From Gammaproteobacteria bacterium (GTDB taxonomy: Bacteria > Pseudomonadota > Gammaproteobacteria > Chromatiales > Chromatiaceae), in the NCBI GenBank assembly GCA_024275295.1, contig JAJRZI010000110.1:1-64000 (forward strand): a stretch of 64,000 nt of DNA, read 5' to 3'. The notes beneath the pieces were generated by a model. That model saw nothing but the letters and a program-made list of their open reading frames with translations, had not been told where the DNA came from and made no database searches. A program made the position numbers and the translations under genes. Shown here piece by piece: positions 20,241 to 30,700 of the stretch. The first letter of the stretch is position 1, and each line of letters opens with the position of its first letter.

Positions 20241-22934
20241 TTAATGCGCCTCATCCCAATTGTCGCCAATGCCCACGTCAACCACCAAAGGAACAGCAAG
20301 CTCAGCGGCTGATTCCATGGCACTGCGGATCTCATTCACAGCACTCTCCAGCTGATCCTCTCTCACCTCAAATACCAGCTCATCGTGCACCTGCATGATC
20401 ATGCGCACGGCAGGTTTTGTGGTGTAGATCCACTCATCCACCCTCAGCATGGCGCGTTTGATAATATCAGCGGCGGTGCCCTGCATGGGGGCGTTGATGG
20501 CGGTGCGTTCTGCTGCGGCACGGCGCATGCCATTGCGGGAGTTGATCTCCGGTAGGTAGAGGCGGCGCCCAAATACAGTCTCTACGTATCCCTGCTCTTT
20601 GGCCTCGTTGCGGATGCGATCCATAAAGGCCTGCACACCGGGATAGCGCTCAAAATAGAGATCGACATAGGATTGTGCCGCCTTGCGTTCAATCCCCAGC
20701 TGCTTGGCCAGTCCAAAGGCGGACATGCCATAGATCAGACCAAAATTGATCGCCTTGGCGGAGCGGCGTTGCTCCGTGCTGACCTGATCCGGTTCCAGCC
20801 CAAAGACCTCAGCGGCAGTGGCACGGTGGACATCCTGACCCGCAGTAAAGGCGTGTAGTAGCCCTTCATCCTCTGAAAGATGGGCCATGATGCGCAGTTC
20901 GATCTGGGAGTAATCGGCAGCCACCATGCGGTAGCCCGCCTCTGGGATAAAGGCTTGGCGGATGCGTCGCCCCTCCTCATTACGCACCGGAATATTTTGC
21001 AGATTGGGATCAGATGACGAGAGCCGCCCGGTAGCGGTCACTGCCTGATGATAGGAGGTGTGCACTCGCTCGGTTCTGGCATCGACCTGCAGTGGCAGCT
21101 TGTCGGTGTAGGTGGATTTGAGCTTGCTCAGCCCGCGATGTTCCAGTAGCAGGCGGGGCAGTTCGTGCTCTTCGGCCAGCTCCTGTAGCACTGACTCTGC
21201 GGTGGAGGGTGCCCCTTTTTTTGTCTTGGCAATGACGGGGAGGTTGAGTTGATTGAAGAAGATCTCGCCAATCTGCTTGGGGGAAGCCAGATTAAAGGGC
21301 TGGCCAGCCAACCCATAAGCCGCCTGCTCCAGCTCATGCATACGTGTGGCCAGCTGTTGGCTGTGCTGCCTGAGCATGGCGGTGTCGATCCGTACCCCGG
21401 TGCGTTCGATGCGGGAGAGTACCGGCACCAGCGGCATCTCAATCTGTTGGAACAACTCGGCCAGTGACGGCTCATCGGCAATGGTTGGCCATATTTTGTG
21501 GTGCAGCCGCAGGGTGATGTCGGCATCCTCTGCGGCATAGGGGACAGCCTGTTCCAGCGCCACCTGATTGAAGGTGATCTGTTTGGCCCCTTTGCCTGCC
21601 ACATCCTCAAATTTGATGGTGTCCAGCCCCAGGTATTTTTTGGCCAGGGAGTCCATGTCGTGGCGGGTGGCGGTGCTGTCGGCCACATAAGATTCCAGCA
21701 TGGTGTCATAGGCGATGCCCCGCAGCTCAATACCGTGGTTGGCCAGTACGCTCATGTCGTACTTCAGGTTCTGCCCGACCTTGAGTTGCTTAGGGTTTTC
21801 CAGCAGTGGGCGCATCTGCTCCAGTACGGCGTCACGGTTCAGCTGTGCCGGTGCGCCGGGGTAGTTGTGGGTCAGCGGGAGATAGGCTGCTTTACCCGGT
21901 GTGATCGCAAAGGATAGCCCCACAATCTCGGCCTGCATGTAGTTGAGGCTGGTGGTCTCGGTGTCGAAGGCGAACAGTTCGGCCTGTTCCAGCTTTGTCA
22001 TCCAGCGGTCAAAATCGGCCTGTGTGAGGATGACCTCATAGTCTGTCTCGATGATGCGCTCTTCGGTGACGGGTTCATCGCGCTCATCGAGCGTGGCCAG
22101 CAGACGGCTGGATTAGATGCGGCTGTAGAGCTCCTGCAGTTTCTGGGTATCAGGCGTGGAGGGCTTTAGCTCTGTCGGCCCCTGATCCAATGCCACATCG
22201 CAGCGGATGGTGGTCAGTGCACGAGAGAGGGGCAGCTGTTTCAGGCTGTCACGCAGGTACTCTCCCACCTTGCCTTTGATCTCATCGGCATGAGCTATGA
22301 CACCGTCCAGTGAGTCGTAGCTGGTCAACCACTTTACCGCAGTCTTGGGGCCGCATTTGTGCACGCCGGGGATGTTATCCACGCTATCGCCCATCAGTGC
22401 GAGATAGTCCACGATACGTTCGGGTGGCACGCCAAATTTTGCAATGACCCCTTCCCGATCCAGCTTGCTGTCGCTCATGGTGTTGATCAGTGTGACCCGG
22501 TCATTGACCAGCTGTGCCAGATCCTTATCCCCGGTGGAGATGATGGTGGTGATGCCCTGTGCCGTGGCCTGGGTGGCCAGGGTGCCGATCACATCATCGG
22601 CCTCAACACCAGGGATGACCAGCATGGGCAGCCCCATCGCCTGGATGATTTTATGCAGCGGTTCAATCTGCACCCGCAGATCGTCAGGCATGGGTGGTCG
22701 GTTGGCCTTGTATTGATCGTAGAGCTGGTTACGGAAACTGCCGCCCTTGGCATCAAATACCACGGCGATGTGTGCGGGCCGGTACTCTTCGATCAACTTG
22801 CGCAGCATATTGATGACACCGATCACGGCACCCGTGGGTTCGCCTCGGGAGTTGGTCAGCGGCGGCAGGGCATGGAAGGCGCGGAACAGGTATGAGGAAC
22901 CGTCAACCAGAACAAGAAGCTTGTCTTTGTCCAT
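20241..22934 (-). pseudogene. polA: DNA polymerase I, interrupted by an in-frame TAA between exonuclease and polymerase parts
   Basis: Pol I fills gaps and removes RNA primers in replication and repair. The start MDKDKLLVLVDGSSYLFRAFH is at 22934. Residues 1-270 are the 5'-3' nuclease. A TAA at 22115-22113 (codon 274 of 898) interrupts the segment [13 protein letters not shown]; the frame then continues to the 3'-5' exonuclease-like domain ([11 protein letters not shown]) and the polymerase, with motif [13 protein letters not shown], the O-helix block and motif [14 protein letters not shown]-to-TAA change is the simplest origin. The break is almost exactly at the boundary that separates the 5' nuclease from the Klenow-like part. 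An ATG at 22001 could restart translation, but no clear ribosome site precedes it. Confidence 0.9.
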
Positions 22935-22944
22935 GAGGGAGCGA

Positions 22945-23271
22945 TTAATGCCCACCGTAGGTACATTGGTAAACGGTATAGCTTTGCTCGCCGCCCACTG
23001 GGTCGCCATTGGGTGATGCGGTATCGCCTCGCATCTTGGCCGCGCTATTGCGAGCCATGATCTCCAGCTCTTCCAGAATGGTCTTTTTGTCGCGCTCAAA
23101 GAAGAAAATCTTGTCCAGTACCGAGACGGTTGTTGTGCCAATCACCTTGCAGTGGGTGGCGCTTTCTGCGGTCATTAATCTCACCTGATCAGCTTGGGGT
23201 GAGAGTTTTACCAGGGAGCAGCCAGAGGCTGTCAGGGTGATGGCTGTTATGAGAAAGATGCGCTTTTTCAT
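22945..23271 (-). CDS. Small outer-membrane-type lipoprotein, DUF4156-like
   Basis: The 108-residue product begins MKKRIFLITAITLTASGCS, a clear lipoprotein signal with the lipid-bearing Cys at about residue 18. The mature part carries 'CKVIGTTTVSV' and a C-terminal YTVYQC, a two-cysteine layout seen in the DUF4156 group of enterobacterial lipoproteins; I assign that family with moderate confidence. Its stop is only about ten bases before the polA start on the same strand, so the two may be co-transcribed. Function unknown. Confidence 0.75.
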   Translation of the reverse strand: MKKRIFLITAITLTASGCSLVKLSPQADQVRLMTAESATHCKVIGTTTVSVLDKIFFFERDKKTILEELEIMARNSAAKMRGDTASPNGDPVGGEQSYTVYQCTYGGH

Positions 23272-23295
23272 TGTGTGTTCCTTTGAGGGTTAGGA

Positions 23296-23982
23296 TTATT
23301 TTAACGCAAAAAAACCGGCCTGCATGTGCGAGAGCCAAAATAGCTCTGCCGCCTTGAAACCAGCCTCTTTCAGTAGTGCCAGGTGTGCATCAATGGTGAT
23401 GGGAAAGCATGAGGTGCCGAGGTGCTCGATATATTCACGTGCCTCACCTTCGGTTCGACCCTGTGAGATTTGATAGCTGATCCAGCGTTTCAGTCCGACC
23501 TCGTTACCTTGTGGGGTATTTGGTTGGATGGTCTCCAGCGTGATGTAGACGCCGCCATCGGCCAGTGCCTCATGACACCGTCGGGTGGCCTGCAGGCGAT
23601 CTTCCTCTGTGAAGTAGTGGTGCGCCAGTGCGGCGGTAATCACCTGGGGAGCGGGGAAGCCGGTTAGATCCAGCGCCTCACTGCCGATAGCGCCCACAAT
23701 CATCAGCTGATGCTGCGGGATGCGCGCCAGATTCATGCGTGCCTGCATTAGCATCTCCGGTGAGGGGTCGGCCAGCAGATAACGTGTGGAGCGAAATGTC
23801 TGATGGGCCTCCTGGATCATATTGCCGGTGCCGCAGCCGGTATCCAGCCAGTTTTTCACCTCTGTCTGGGTGTGTTTAACGATATCCACCGCCTCATAAT
23901 AGAAGTTCTGGAAATAGGGGGTGGTCTGGCGCAGGTTGTTGTTATATTCCGCGGCACTTACCGGGATGGTGTTGTCGATCAT
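23296..23982 (-). CDS. Class I SAM-dependent methyltransferase
   Basis: This 228-residue protein has the Rossmann-fold SAM-binding motif I LDTGCGTGNMI at about residue 45, the acidic residue of motif II in 'LLADPSPEML', and a later 'ALAHHYF' block typical of the TrmR/Tam-like small-molecule methyltransferase group. There is no signal or membrane segment, so it is cytoplasmic. The lipoprotein and polA follow on the same strand. The substrate cannot be read from the sequence. Confidence 0.8.
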   Translation of the reverse strand: MIDNTIPVSAAEYNNNLRQTTPYFQNFYYEAVDIVKHTQTEVKNWLDTGCGTGNMIQEAHQTFRSTRYLLADPSPEMLMQARMNLARIPQHQLMIVGAIGSEALDLTGFPAPQVITAALAHHYFTEEDRLQATRRCHEALADGGVYITLETIQPNTPQGNEVGLKRWISYQISQGRTEGEAREYIEHLGTSCFPITIDAHLALLKEAGFKAAELFWLSHMQAGFFALK

Positions 23983-24080
23983 GGATGCGTCTGCCCCAAT
24001 AGAGTCTGTCAGGAGTGGGTTGAATGAGGGATATTCTAACCTTCAGACTCTGCTAATGGCAGCATTGGAGTGATCTGATT

Positions 24081-24262
24081 ATCCTAAAAAGAGCAGTTGA
24101 AACCTACTGCGGCCAGCTCATGCACTGAATCTGCGAATCTTTCTTGCTGCATTTCCACTCACCGTAGGGGTGGCTACGCCTTCGCGCAAATTAAGCAAGA
24201 AAGATCCACATCTTCAGCACCTTAGTTGCCCTCGCTACGGTTTCAACTGCTCTTTTTAGGAT
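24081..24262. repeat. Nested palindromic element with 24-bp terminal inverted repeats
   Basis: A perfect 24-base inverted repeat at 24081-24104 (begins ATCCTAAAAAGAGCAG) and 24239-24262 encloses a second inverted pair of 12 bases (ATCTTTCTTGCT at 24137-24148, AGCAAGAAAGAT at 24194-24205) and a central short hairpin (CGTAG / CTACG). The whole 182 bases can fold into one long cruciform or RNA hairpin. It fills most of the 353-base gap between two minus-strand genes. Such a structure suggests a MITE or large REP-like element; no coding capacity is seen and no other copy is present in the window. Confidence 0.7.
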
Positions 24263-24335
24263 TATGGGGTGGCGGGTTTTATACGATCTCCCAGTGGTGA
24301 ATCTGCCGGCCCTGCGCCAAATGCCTCAGCCGGAT

Positions 24336-25067
24336 TCAATCTGCTCGATGCTTCCTGTTGTGGCCAAGGCCACCGATTACTGTGATAGCTGAGAGCAGTA
24401 GCCAGATAGCCGGAGGGAGGGGGGTCTGAAGAAGCACAGCGCCAAGAGGCTCTGAATAGCTGATCTCGAGTGGAGCAGCAGTGTCCATCCGATCAATAAC
24501 ACCTCCTGTCAGATCTCTAGCATCCATCGAGCCAAAAACGCCTGCTGTTATAGTAACGCCTGCTGTTAGGTTCCTGGCATCTATTTCCAATAGAGGATTT
24601 GGTATGGAAAATTCCAATTCGCCATCTGGCTGGATAGTAGTATAAGCACCACCAAAGAGATGCATATCCGGGTTTCCATTCGGATTATTGATGTAATGAA
24701 TCTGCTCACCCGCCAGGGTGATGGTCTGGCCATAGACTTTTCCACCGAGGGTAACTACGCCTGGGGTGTAGAGGTGCAGTGGGCCGGAGCCGGTGTTCAA
24801 GGCGCCATAGATGTTGATATCCCCGGTCGCCAGCAGGTAGATCTCACCCTCCCACGAGCTTCTGTCGAAAGAGATGAGAACCTGTTCGGCAATGTCGATG
24901 GTGGTGAAGTGAAATATGCCGTTGTCATCCGGTGTGACCAGCATGGAAGAGTCTGGCGCAAAGGCGCCGTCCAGGCCATTGGACTGCATCAAGGCGGCAT
25001 AAGCCTGGGGAACAGGTAGCGCAGTTAAGATGACGCAGGTGAAGAACAGGTGAGCAACGCTTCTCAT
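24336..25067 (-). CDS. Exported beta-rich protein with PEP-CTERM-like C-terminal anchor
   Basis: The 243-residue product has a signal peptide (LFFTCVILTALPVPQAYA). The middle part has repeating short strands and turns ('GDINIYGALNTGSGPLHLYTPGV', read over about residues 86-110), as in polypeptide with a beta-helix of haemagglutinin type. The C-terminus reads TPLPPAIWLLLSAITVIGG then a basic GHNRKHR, which is the proline motif, membrane helix and Arg/Lys cluster of the PEP-CTERM/VPLPA class sorted by exosortase. No exosortase gene is in the window. The protein is probably surface-exposed or matrix-associated. The exact family is not recognised. Confidence 0.65.
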   Translation of the reverse strand: MRSVAHLFFTCVILTALPVPQAYAALMQSNGLDGAFAPDSSMLVTPDDNGIFHFTTIDIAEQVLISFDRSSWEGEIYLLATGDINIYGALNTGSGPLHLYTPGVVTLGGKVYGQTITLAGEQIHYINNPNGNPDMHLFGGAYTTIQPDGELEFSIPNPLLEIDARNLTAGVTITAGVFGSMDARDLTGGVIDRMDTAAPLEISYSEPLGAVLLQTPLPPAIWLLLSAITVIGGLGHNRKHRAD

Positions 25068-25222
25068 TTTCCTTGATCCTTATGTTGAGTTTCCTGATGG
25101 GCGGAGTGGATAGCTATTCCTTAATCCGTGACTGTTTCCCGGCCGCCATTTCTGATTTTGCTGATTATATGTCCTGCCACTGCAAAAAACATGTTTTTCT
25201 CCGGGTTAAACGGGAGGCAGTC

Positions 25223-25693
25223 TCAGGCACGATGATAGGGGTGATTCCTAAGCAGGCTCCACGCCCGGTAGAGCTGTTCGGCCACCACGACCCGCACCAG
25301 CGGGTGGGGCATCGTCAATGCCGACAGTGACCAGCGCCCGTCGGCTCGTTGCAGGCAGGCATCGGCCAGCCCTTCCGGGCCACCGACCAGCAGCGCAAGG
25401 TCACGCCCATCGGCCATCCATGCTGACATCTTCCCTGAGAGCTGTTCGGTATCCCAGCTCTTGCCCTTTACATCCAGCGCCAGCACCTGGCACCCTTTGG
25501 GGATGGCCGCCAGTATGCGCTCGCCCTCATCCCGCAGGGCGCGGACAATGTCGGCCCGCTTGCCGCGTCGGCCGGGGGCGATCTCAATCAGCCGGAGGGC
25601 GCACTCCGCAGGCATGCGTTTGGCGTATTCGCCATACCCCTCCTGAACCCAGCGGGGCATGCGCTGGCCGACACAGATAAAATGGATATTCAT
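25223..25693 (-). CDS. rlmH: 23S rRNA pseudouridine-1915 N3-methyltransferase RlmH
   Basis: RlmH methylates pseudouridine 1915 in helix 69 of 23S rRNA on the 70S ribosome. The 156-residue length is exactly that of the family. It has the SPOUT knot signature LLVGGPEGL and the C-terminal block 'LSALTMPHPLVRVVVAEQLYRAWSL' (read over about residues 125-150), and starts MNIHFICVGQRMP. It lies 33 bases downstream of the glutamate dehydrogenase gene; rsfS, its usual companion, is absent. Confidence 0.95.
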   Translation of the reverse strand: MNIHFICVGQRMPRWVQEGYGEYAKRMPAECALRLIEIAPGRRGKRADIVRALRDEGERILAAIPKGCQVLALDVKGKSWDTEQLSGKMSAWMADGRDLALLVGGPEGLADACLQRADGRWSLSALTMPHPLVRVVVAEQLYRAWSLLRNHPYHRA

Positions 25694-25726
25694 GGAGTAC
25701 TGTTATTTTAACTGAATCCCATCAGA

Positions 25727-28700
25727 TTACGCCTCACCATCCCTGCGCATCATCAGGCTGCGCAGTTCGCGCATGGCCACGGATAGCATCGCCAGGTCAC
25801 GGCTACTGCTGGCTCGAATATCTGCCAGCAGCTGCCGGCAATGGTTGACCGCAATGGCATTCTGTTCCAGCCAATAGCTCACCCGCCCCTTGGCGCCACG
25901 GATGTGGCTGGTCTGCTCCAGTGCTGACTGGGTCAGCGCCCGCAGCTCCATGTAGAGATCGTAACGCAGTGCCATGCGCGCCTTGCGTTGCCAGTAGTTG
26001 GCGCGTGGCAGCTCCTGTATCTGGTCGCGCAACCAGAAGAGTTCCAGTGCAAAACCAAGTTTAAAGTAGACATCCGTTGTCTCTTTGGTATCCACCTCCA
26101 GCGCTGATGTAATCTCAAGCAGATTTAGGGTTGGGTAGGCTGCCTCAAGGGATGCCACTTGGCGGGCCAGCTCTTTTGGCACGCCGGCCTTGCAATATTG
26201 GCGTACCATTCTCTGGAATAGCCCACGCGCCTCGCCTTCCAATATCCTGGGGATGCGTTCGATCACCTGAGTGGCACCTGTACGGTACAGATCAATGGTG
26301 GCAGCAATATCCAGTGGGTGACGCCGATTGCGCAGTAGCCAGAGTGTGGAGTGGTCATGCAGCCGCCGGATCTCTACCAGCATGTCGAGCCGTACCTGGG
26401 CAGAGACCTGATTGTCCAGTGCTTCGATCTCTTCCCACAGTTTGCGTACCTGAAAGATCTCCCGTGCGGCGGTGTAGGCCCGGGCAATCTCGGCGGCATG
26501 CTCCCCTGTCTCATCCTGCATGCGCAGAATAAAGGTGCTGCCCATGCGGTTAACCAGGCTGTTAGTGATCTGGGTGGCGATGATCTCCCGCTTTAGCGGG
26601 TGCTGCTGCATATATTCGGTATAGTGCTCCTGCATGGGACTGGGGAAATATTTGATCAGTTCTGCGGCCAGGTAGCTGTCTTCACAGATGTCGGAGGCAC
26701 ATAGCTCCTCGAACAGCTTTATTTTGCTGTAGGCCAACAATACCGCAAGTTCAGGCCGGCTCAGACCTTCGCCCGCCTTCTCCTGTTCTGCCAGGCTGTT
26801 GTCATCCGGCAGGTATTCCAGCTTGCGTTTCAGGCGGCCCTCTTTCTCCAGCGTTTGAATTAGCCGGATATGTTCAAAAGGCATCAGATCGGCCTGGATG
26901 GCTCCCATGCTCAGTGTCTGGGTCTGCAGGTAGTTGTGTTGCAGTACCAATGTGGCGACCTCGTCGGTCATCTGCACCAATAGCTGGTTGCGCTGTTTGA
27001 GGGTCATATCCCCGGCGCGTACTACCTGATTGAGCAGGATCTTGATGTTGACCTCATGATCCGAGCAGTCCACGCCGCCTGAGTTGTCGATAAAGTCGGC
27101 ATTGATCAGGCCACCCTGGTGGGCATACTCCACCCTTGCCAGCTGTGTCAGCCCCAGATTGCCACCCTCGCCCACAATACTGCAGCGCAATTCGCTGGCA
27201 TCCACCCGTAGTGAATCATTGATGCGGTCGCCGACATCGGCGTGATGCTCTTTGCTGGCTTTGATATAGGTGCCAATTCCACCGTTCCACAGCAGATCCA
27301 CTGGCGCCTTGAGTATCACCTGGATCAGTTCGTTGGGGGTGAGGTGATCTGTATCTATTCCCAGTGTGGCCTGCGCCTCGGCACTGAGGTGGATGGATTT
27401 GGCGCTACGGGAGTAGACCCCCCCGCCTGCGGATATCAGTGATTTATCATAATCTGACCAGGCTGATCGTGGCAGCTGGAATAGTCGTTCACGCTCCTGA
27501 AAAGAGCGCTTGGCATCGGGGTTTGGATCAATAAAGATATGCTGATGGTTAAAGGCGGCCACCAGCTTGATATGCTGTGATAGCAGCATGCCATTGCCGA
27601 AGACATCGCCGGCCATATCACCGATGCCAACCACGGTGATATCCTGATTCTGGCAGTCGATGCCGCGCTCACCAAACAGGCGCTTGACCGACTCCCAGCC
27701 GCCCCGGGCGGTAATGCCCATCTTTTTGTGGTCATAACCCGAGGAGCCGCCCGAGGCAAAGCCATCCCCCAGCCAGAAGCCGTACTCTTGCGCCACCCCA
27801 TTGGCGATATCCGAGAAGGTGGCTGTACCCTTGTCGGCGGCGACCACCAGGTAGGTATCATCCTCATCGTAACGCACTACTCTGGGCGGGATGACCACTT
27901 CGCCATCCACCAGGTTGTCGGTGAGATCCAGCATGCCGCAGATGAAGGTGCGGTAACAGCGTATTACCTCTTCCTGGATGACATCCCGGTTTTTGCTGTT
28001 CGGCAGGCGCTTGGGTACAAAACCACCCTTGGCCCCGACGGGGACGATGACTGCATTCTTTACCATCTGTGCCTTCATCAGACCCAGTATCTCGGTACGG
28101 AAATCCTCCCGCCGGTCTGACCAGCGCAGACCGCCACGGGCAACCGGCCCGCCGCGCAGATGCACACCTTCTACGGTGGGAGAGTAGACAAAGATCTCAA
28201 ACATGGGTCTGGGCAGGGGGAGATCCGGCACCCTGGAGGGATCCAGTTTGAAAGAGAGGTAGGGTTTGGACTCTCCATTCTCATCCAGCTGGAAATAGTT
28301 GGTACGCAACATCGCTTGGATAACAGCCAGATAACGACGCAGGATGCGGTCCTGATCCAGATTGGATACGGCATCAAATGCTGTTTCAATGCGTTTAGTC
28401 AGCTTCTCGACCGTTTTGGCCACATCATGACGGGGATCAGGATCAAAGCGGGCAAGAAACAGGCTGGCCAGCAGACCTGCAATATGCGGATTTTGGGCCA
28501 GGGTATTGGTCATATAGCTCTGACTGAAAGGTGCCTGGGTCTGGAGCAGATATTTGCAGATGGCTCGCAGCATCACTACCGGTCGCCACGCCAGGCTGGC
28601 AGCCAGTACCAGACGGTTGAAACCATCATTTTCAATCTCGCCGGAACAGATACGGGCGAAGGCATTTTGGAAGTTCTCTTTGACCGCCAGTACCTCCACT

Positions 28701-30574
28701 TCAATGCTCTGGCTGGCCATCATGTCAAAATCCAGAATCCAGTAGGGGGTGTCACTGGCTGATTCGATGGTATAGGGTCTGGCTCCCAGCACCCGCAAGC
28801 CCATCCGCTCTAGCATCGGCAGGACATCTGACAGCGCCATGGGACGGCAACGGCCATAGACCTTGAAGCGCAGTAGATCGTCACCTCCCTCTATCGGGCG
28901 ATAGAGATAGGTGCCCAGTTGAGCATCCCCGCCGATCCCTTCCAGATGCTGGATATCCAGCACGGCTGCCCGTGGCGTAAAATCATCCTTATAGGCTGCC
29001 GGAAAGGCCTGGGCATATTTATAGGCCAGCTGTAGCCCCTGGCCTTCGCCATAATGCTCCCGCAAGGCAATATGCAGCTCATCTGTCCATGACAGCATGG
29101 CCTCTGCCAAATGGGCCTCCAGTTCCGAGCTGTCATATTCCGGAATCTCATCTGGCTGGGTATGCACAATAAAGTGTACCCGGGCAAATATTGAGGTGGA
29201 GAATTGCACATCAAACTCGGCGCTCTGGCCGTTCAGCGCCTGCAGCAGAATATCCTGGATCTGCAGTCGCAGCTCGGTGTTGTAATGGTCTCTCGGAACA
29301 TAGACAAAGGCGCTGATAAAACGGCCAAATGGGTCGCGGCGCAGAAACAGGCTCAACCGATGTCGCTCCTGCACCTGTAGAATGCCAACCGCAATATCCA
29401 GTAGCTCCTCCTCGCTGATCTGAAACATCTCATCCCGTGGAAAGGTGGTCAGGATATGTTGCATGGCTTTGCCGCCATGGCTATTGTGCCGCAGCTTGGC
29501 CTGTTCCATGACGTGCGCCACCTTACGCCGCAGGATGGGGATCTCGGTCAACAGGGTGTTATAGACGGTGGAGCCATAGAGTCCAACGAAGCGCCACTCA
29601 CCGATAACGTCACCCTTTTCATCAAACCGTTTAATGCCGAGATAATCCAGATGTGCCGGGCGATGTATAGGTGAGAGCGCGGTGGATTTGGTGATGAGCA
29701 GCAGGTTGCGGGTGCGTGCCTTGCGGCGCATGGGTGACGGGATATGGGCAAAGCTTTGTGAGACGTGATCGGCCTGGGTGCCACGGAAGATGCCCAGCCC
29801 CGACCCTTCAACCACGCGTAACATATCCTGTCCATCTTCATCTATCAGGTCGTAGGCCCGAAACCCGATAAAGGTGAAGTGGTTGTTCTCCAGCCAGCGT
29901 AAAAAGGCCAGCACCTCACTCTTCTCTTCATCGGGTACAGGTAGCTGCTGTGCCTCCAGTAGCGCAGTGATTTCATTGATCCGGGTGCGCAGTGGCTGCC
30001 AATCATCCACCACCAAACGGACATCATTCAGGGTGTGTTCAAACCCGGCATGCAGTGCGGCCAGCTCCTCAGGTTCGGTCTGACGGTCAACCTCGAAACG
30101 CATGACCGCCTCAGTGACATAACCCTCTCCTTTGGCATCGGGTGGAGCAACTGCCACAATGTGTCCTGCACTGTTGCGCTGTACTTTTATTACCGGATGC
30201 AGGGTGACATGGATGGTGATTCCCTGCTGGACTAGATACATATTCAGTGAGTCAACCAAAAATGGCATATCATTGGTGATCACCTCGATGACAGTATGCG
30301 GGGACTGCCAGCTGTGCTCTTCATAGACCGGGTTATAGACACGGATAAGTACGGCATCAGGTTTGCGGTGCCCCAGCAGATGCCAATGACTCAGCAGGCT
30401 GCCATAGAGATCCTCAAGCGAGACATCCAGCACATCCTCTGTCGTGCAGTGCGCATAATAGAGCTTGGCAAAATTGATGACGGGTTCTATCCCATGCTGT
30501 GGAAGGCGTTCCCGAAGCAGTCCAACAAGACGCTTAATAACGGCCTCTTTTTCTCGCAGATGTGCTGTTGTCAT
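25727..30574 (-). CDS. gdhB: NAD-specific glutamate dehydrogenase, large (180-kDa) class
   Basis: This 1615-residue enzyme belongs to the large NAD-GDH family (Streptomyces, Pseudomonas GdhB type), which oxidises glutamate to 2-oxoglutarate and ammonia and is mainly catabolic. The N-terminal 700 residues form ACT-like regulatory segments typical of the class. The catalytic core lies in about residues 780-1250, including 'RGGLRWSDRREDFRTE', 'VPVGAKGGFVPKR' and 'GIGDMAGDVFGNGM'. A C-terminal helical domain follows. AGAGGA precedes the ATG by four bases. The gene is unbroken along 4.8 kb. In Pseudomonas the enzyme is controlled allosterically by arginine and citrate; whether this holds here is not visible. 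Confidence 0.95.
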   Translation of the reverse strand: MTTAHLREKEAVIKRLVGLLRERLPQHGIEPVINFAKLYYAHCTTEDVLDVSLEDLYGSLLSHWHLLGHRKPDAVLIRVYNPVYEEHSWQSPHTVIEVITNDMPFLVDSLNMYLVQQGITIHVTLHPVIKVQRNSAGHIVAVAPPDAKGEGYVTEAVMRFEVDRQTEPEELAALHAGFEHTLNDVRLVVDDWQPLRTRINEITALLEAQQLPVPDEEKSEVLAFLRWLENNHFTFIGFRAYDLIDEDGQDMLRVVEGSGLGIFRGTQADHVSQSFAHIPSPMRRKARTRNLLLITKSTALSPIHRPAHLDYLGIKRFDEKGDVIGEWRFVGLYGSTVYNTLLTEIPILRRKVAHVMEQAKLRHNSHGGKAMQHILTTFPRDEMFQISEEELLDIAVGILQVQERHRLSLFLRRDPFGRFISAFVYVPRDHYNTELRLQIQDILLQALNGQSAEFDVQFSTSIFARVHFIVHTQPDEIPEYDSSELEAHLAEAMLSWTDELHIALREHYGEGQGLQLAYKYAQAFPAAYKDDFTPRAAVLDIQHLEGIGGDAQLGTYLYRPIEGGDDLLRFKVYGRCRPMALSDVLPMLERMGLRVLGARPYTIESASDTPYWILDFDMMASQSIEVEVLAVKENFQNAFARICSGEIENDGFNRLVLAASLAWRPVVMLRAICKYLLQTQAPFSQSYMTNTLAQNPHIAGLLASLFLARFDPDPRHDVAKTVEKLTKRIETAFDAVSNLDQDRILRRYLAVIQAMLRTNYFQLDENGESKPYLSFKLDPSRVPDLPLPRPMFEIFVYSPTVEGVHLRGGPVARGGLRWSDRREDFRTEILGLMKAQMVKNAVIVPVGAKGGFVPKRLPNSKNRDVIQEEVIRCYRTFICGMLDLTDNLVDGEVVIPPRVVRYDEDDTYLVVAADKGTATFSDIANGVAQEYGFWLGDGFASGGSSGYDHKKMGITARGGWESVKRLFGERGIDCQNQDITVVGIGDMAGDVFGNGMLLSQHIKLVAAFNHQHIFIDPNPDAKRSFQERERLFQLPRSAWSDYDKSLISAGGGVYSRSAKSIHLSAEAQATLGIDTDHLTPNELIQVILKAPVDLLWNGGIGTYIKASKEHHADVGDRINDSLRVDASELRCSIVGEGGNLGLTQLARVEYAHQGGLINADFIDNSGGVDCSDHEVNIKILLNQVVRAGDMTLKQRNQLLVQMTDEVATLVLQHNYLQTQTLSMGAIQADLMPFEHIRLIQTLEKEGRLKRKLEYLPDDNSLAEQEKAGEGLSRPELAVLLAYSKIKLFEELCASDICEDSYLAAELIKYFPSPMQEHYTEYMQQHPLKREIIATQITNSLVNRMGSTFILRMQDETGEHAAEIARAYTAAREIFQVRKLWEEIEALDNQVSAQVRLDMLVEIRRLHDHSTLWLLRNRRHPLDIAATIDLYRTGATQVIERIPRILEGEARGLFQRMVRQYCKAGVPKELARQVASLEAAYPTLNLLEITSALEVDTKETTDVYFKLGFALELFWLRDQIQELPRANYWQRKARMALRYDLYMELRALTQSALEQTSHIRGAKGRVSYWLEQNAIAVNHCRQLLADIRASSSRDLAMLSVAMRELRSLMMRRDGEA

Positions 30575-30700
30575 AGATTCCTCTTTGCCACCAAAATTAA
30601 CTTTTTGCTATCAAAGTATAGTATTTCTCCGGGTGATATCTATAAAAATAGATGCCGTCTATGGAGCTAATGGGAGTCATTCTGTGTAAGCAAGAACTTA

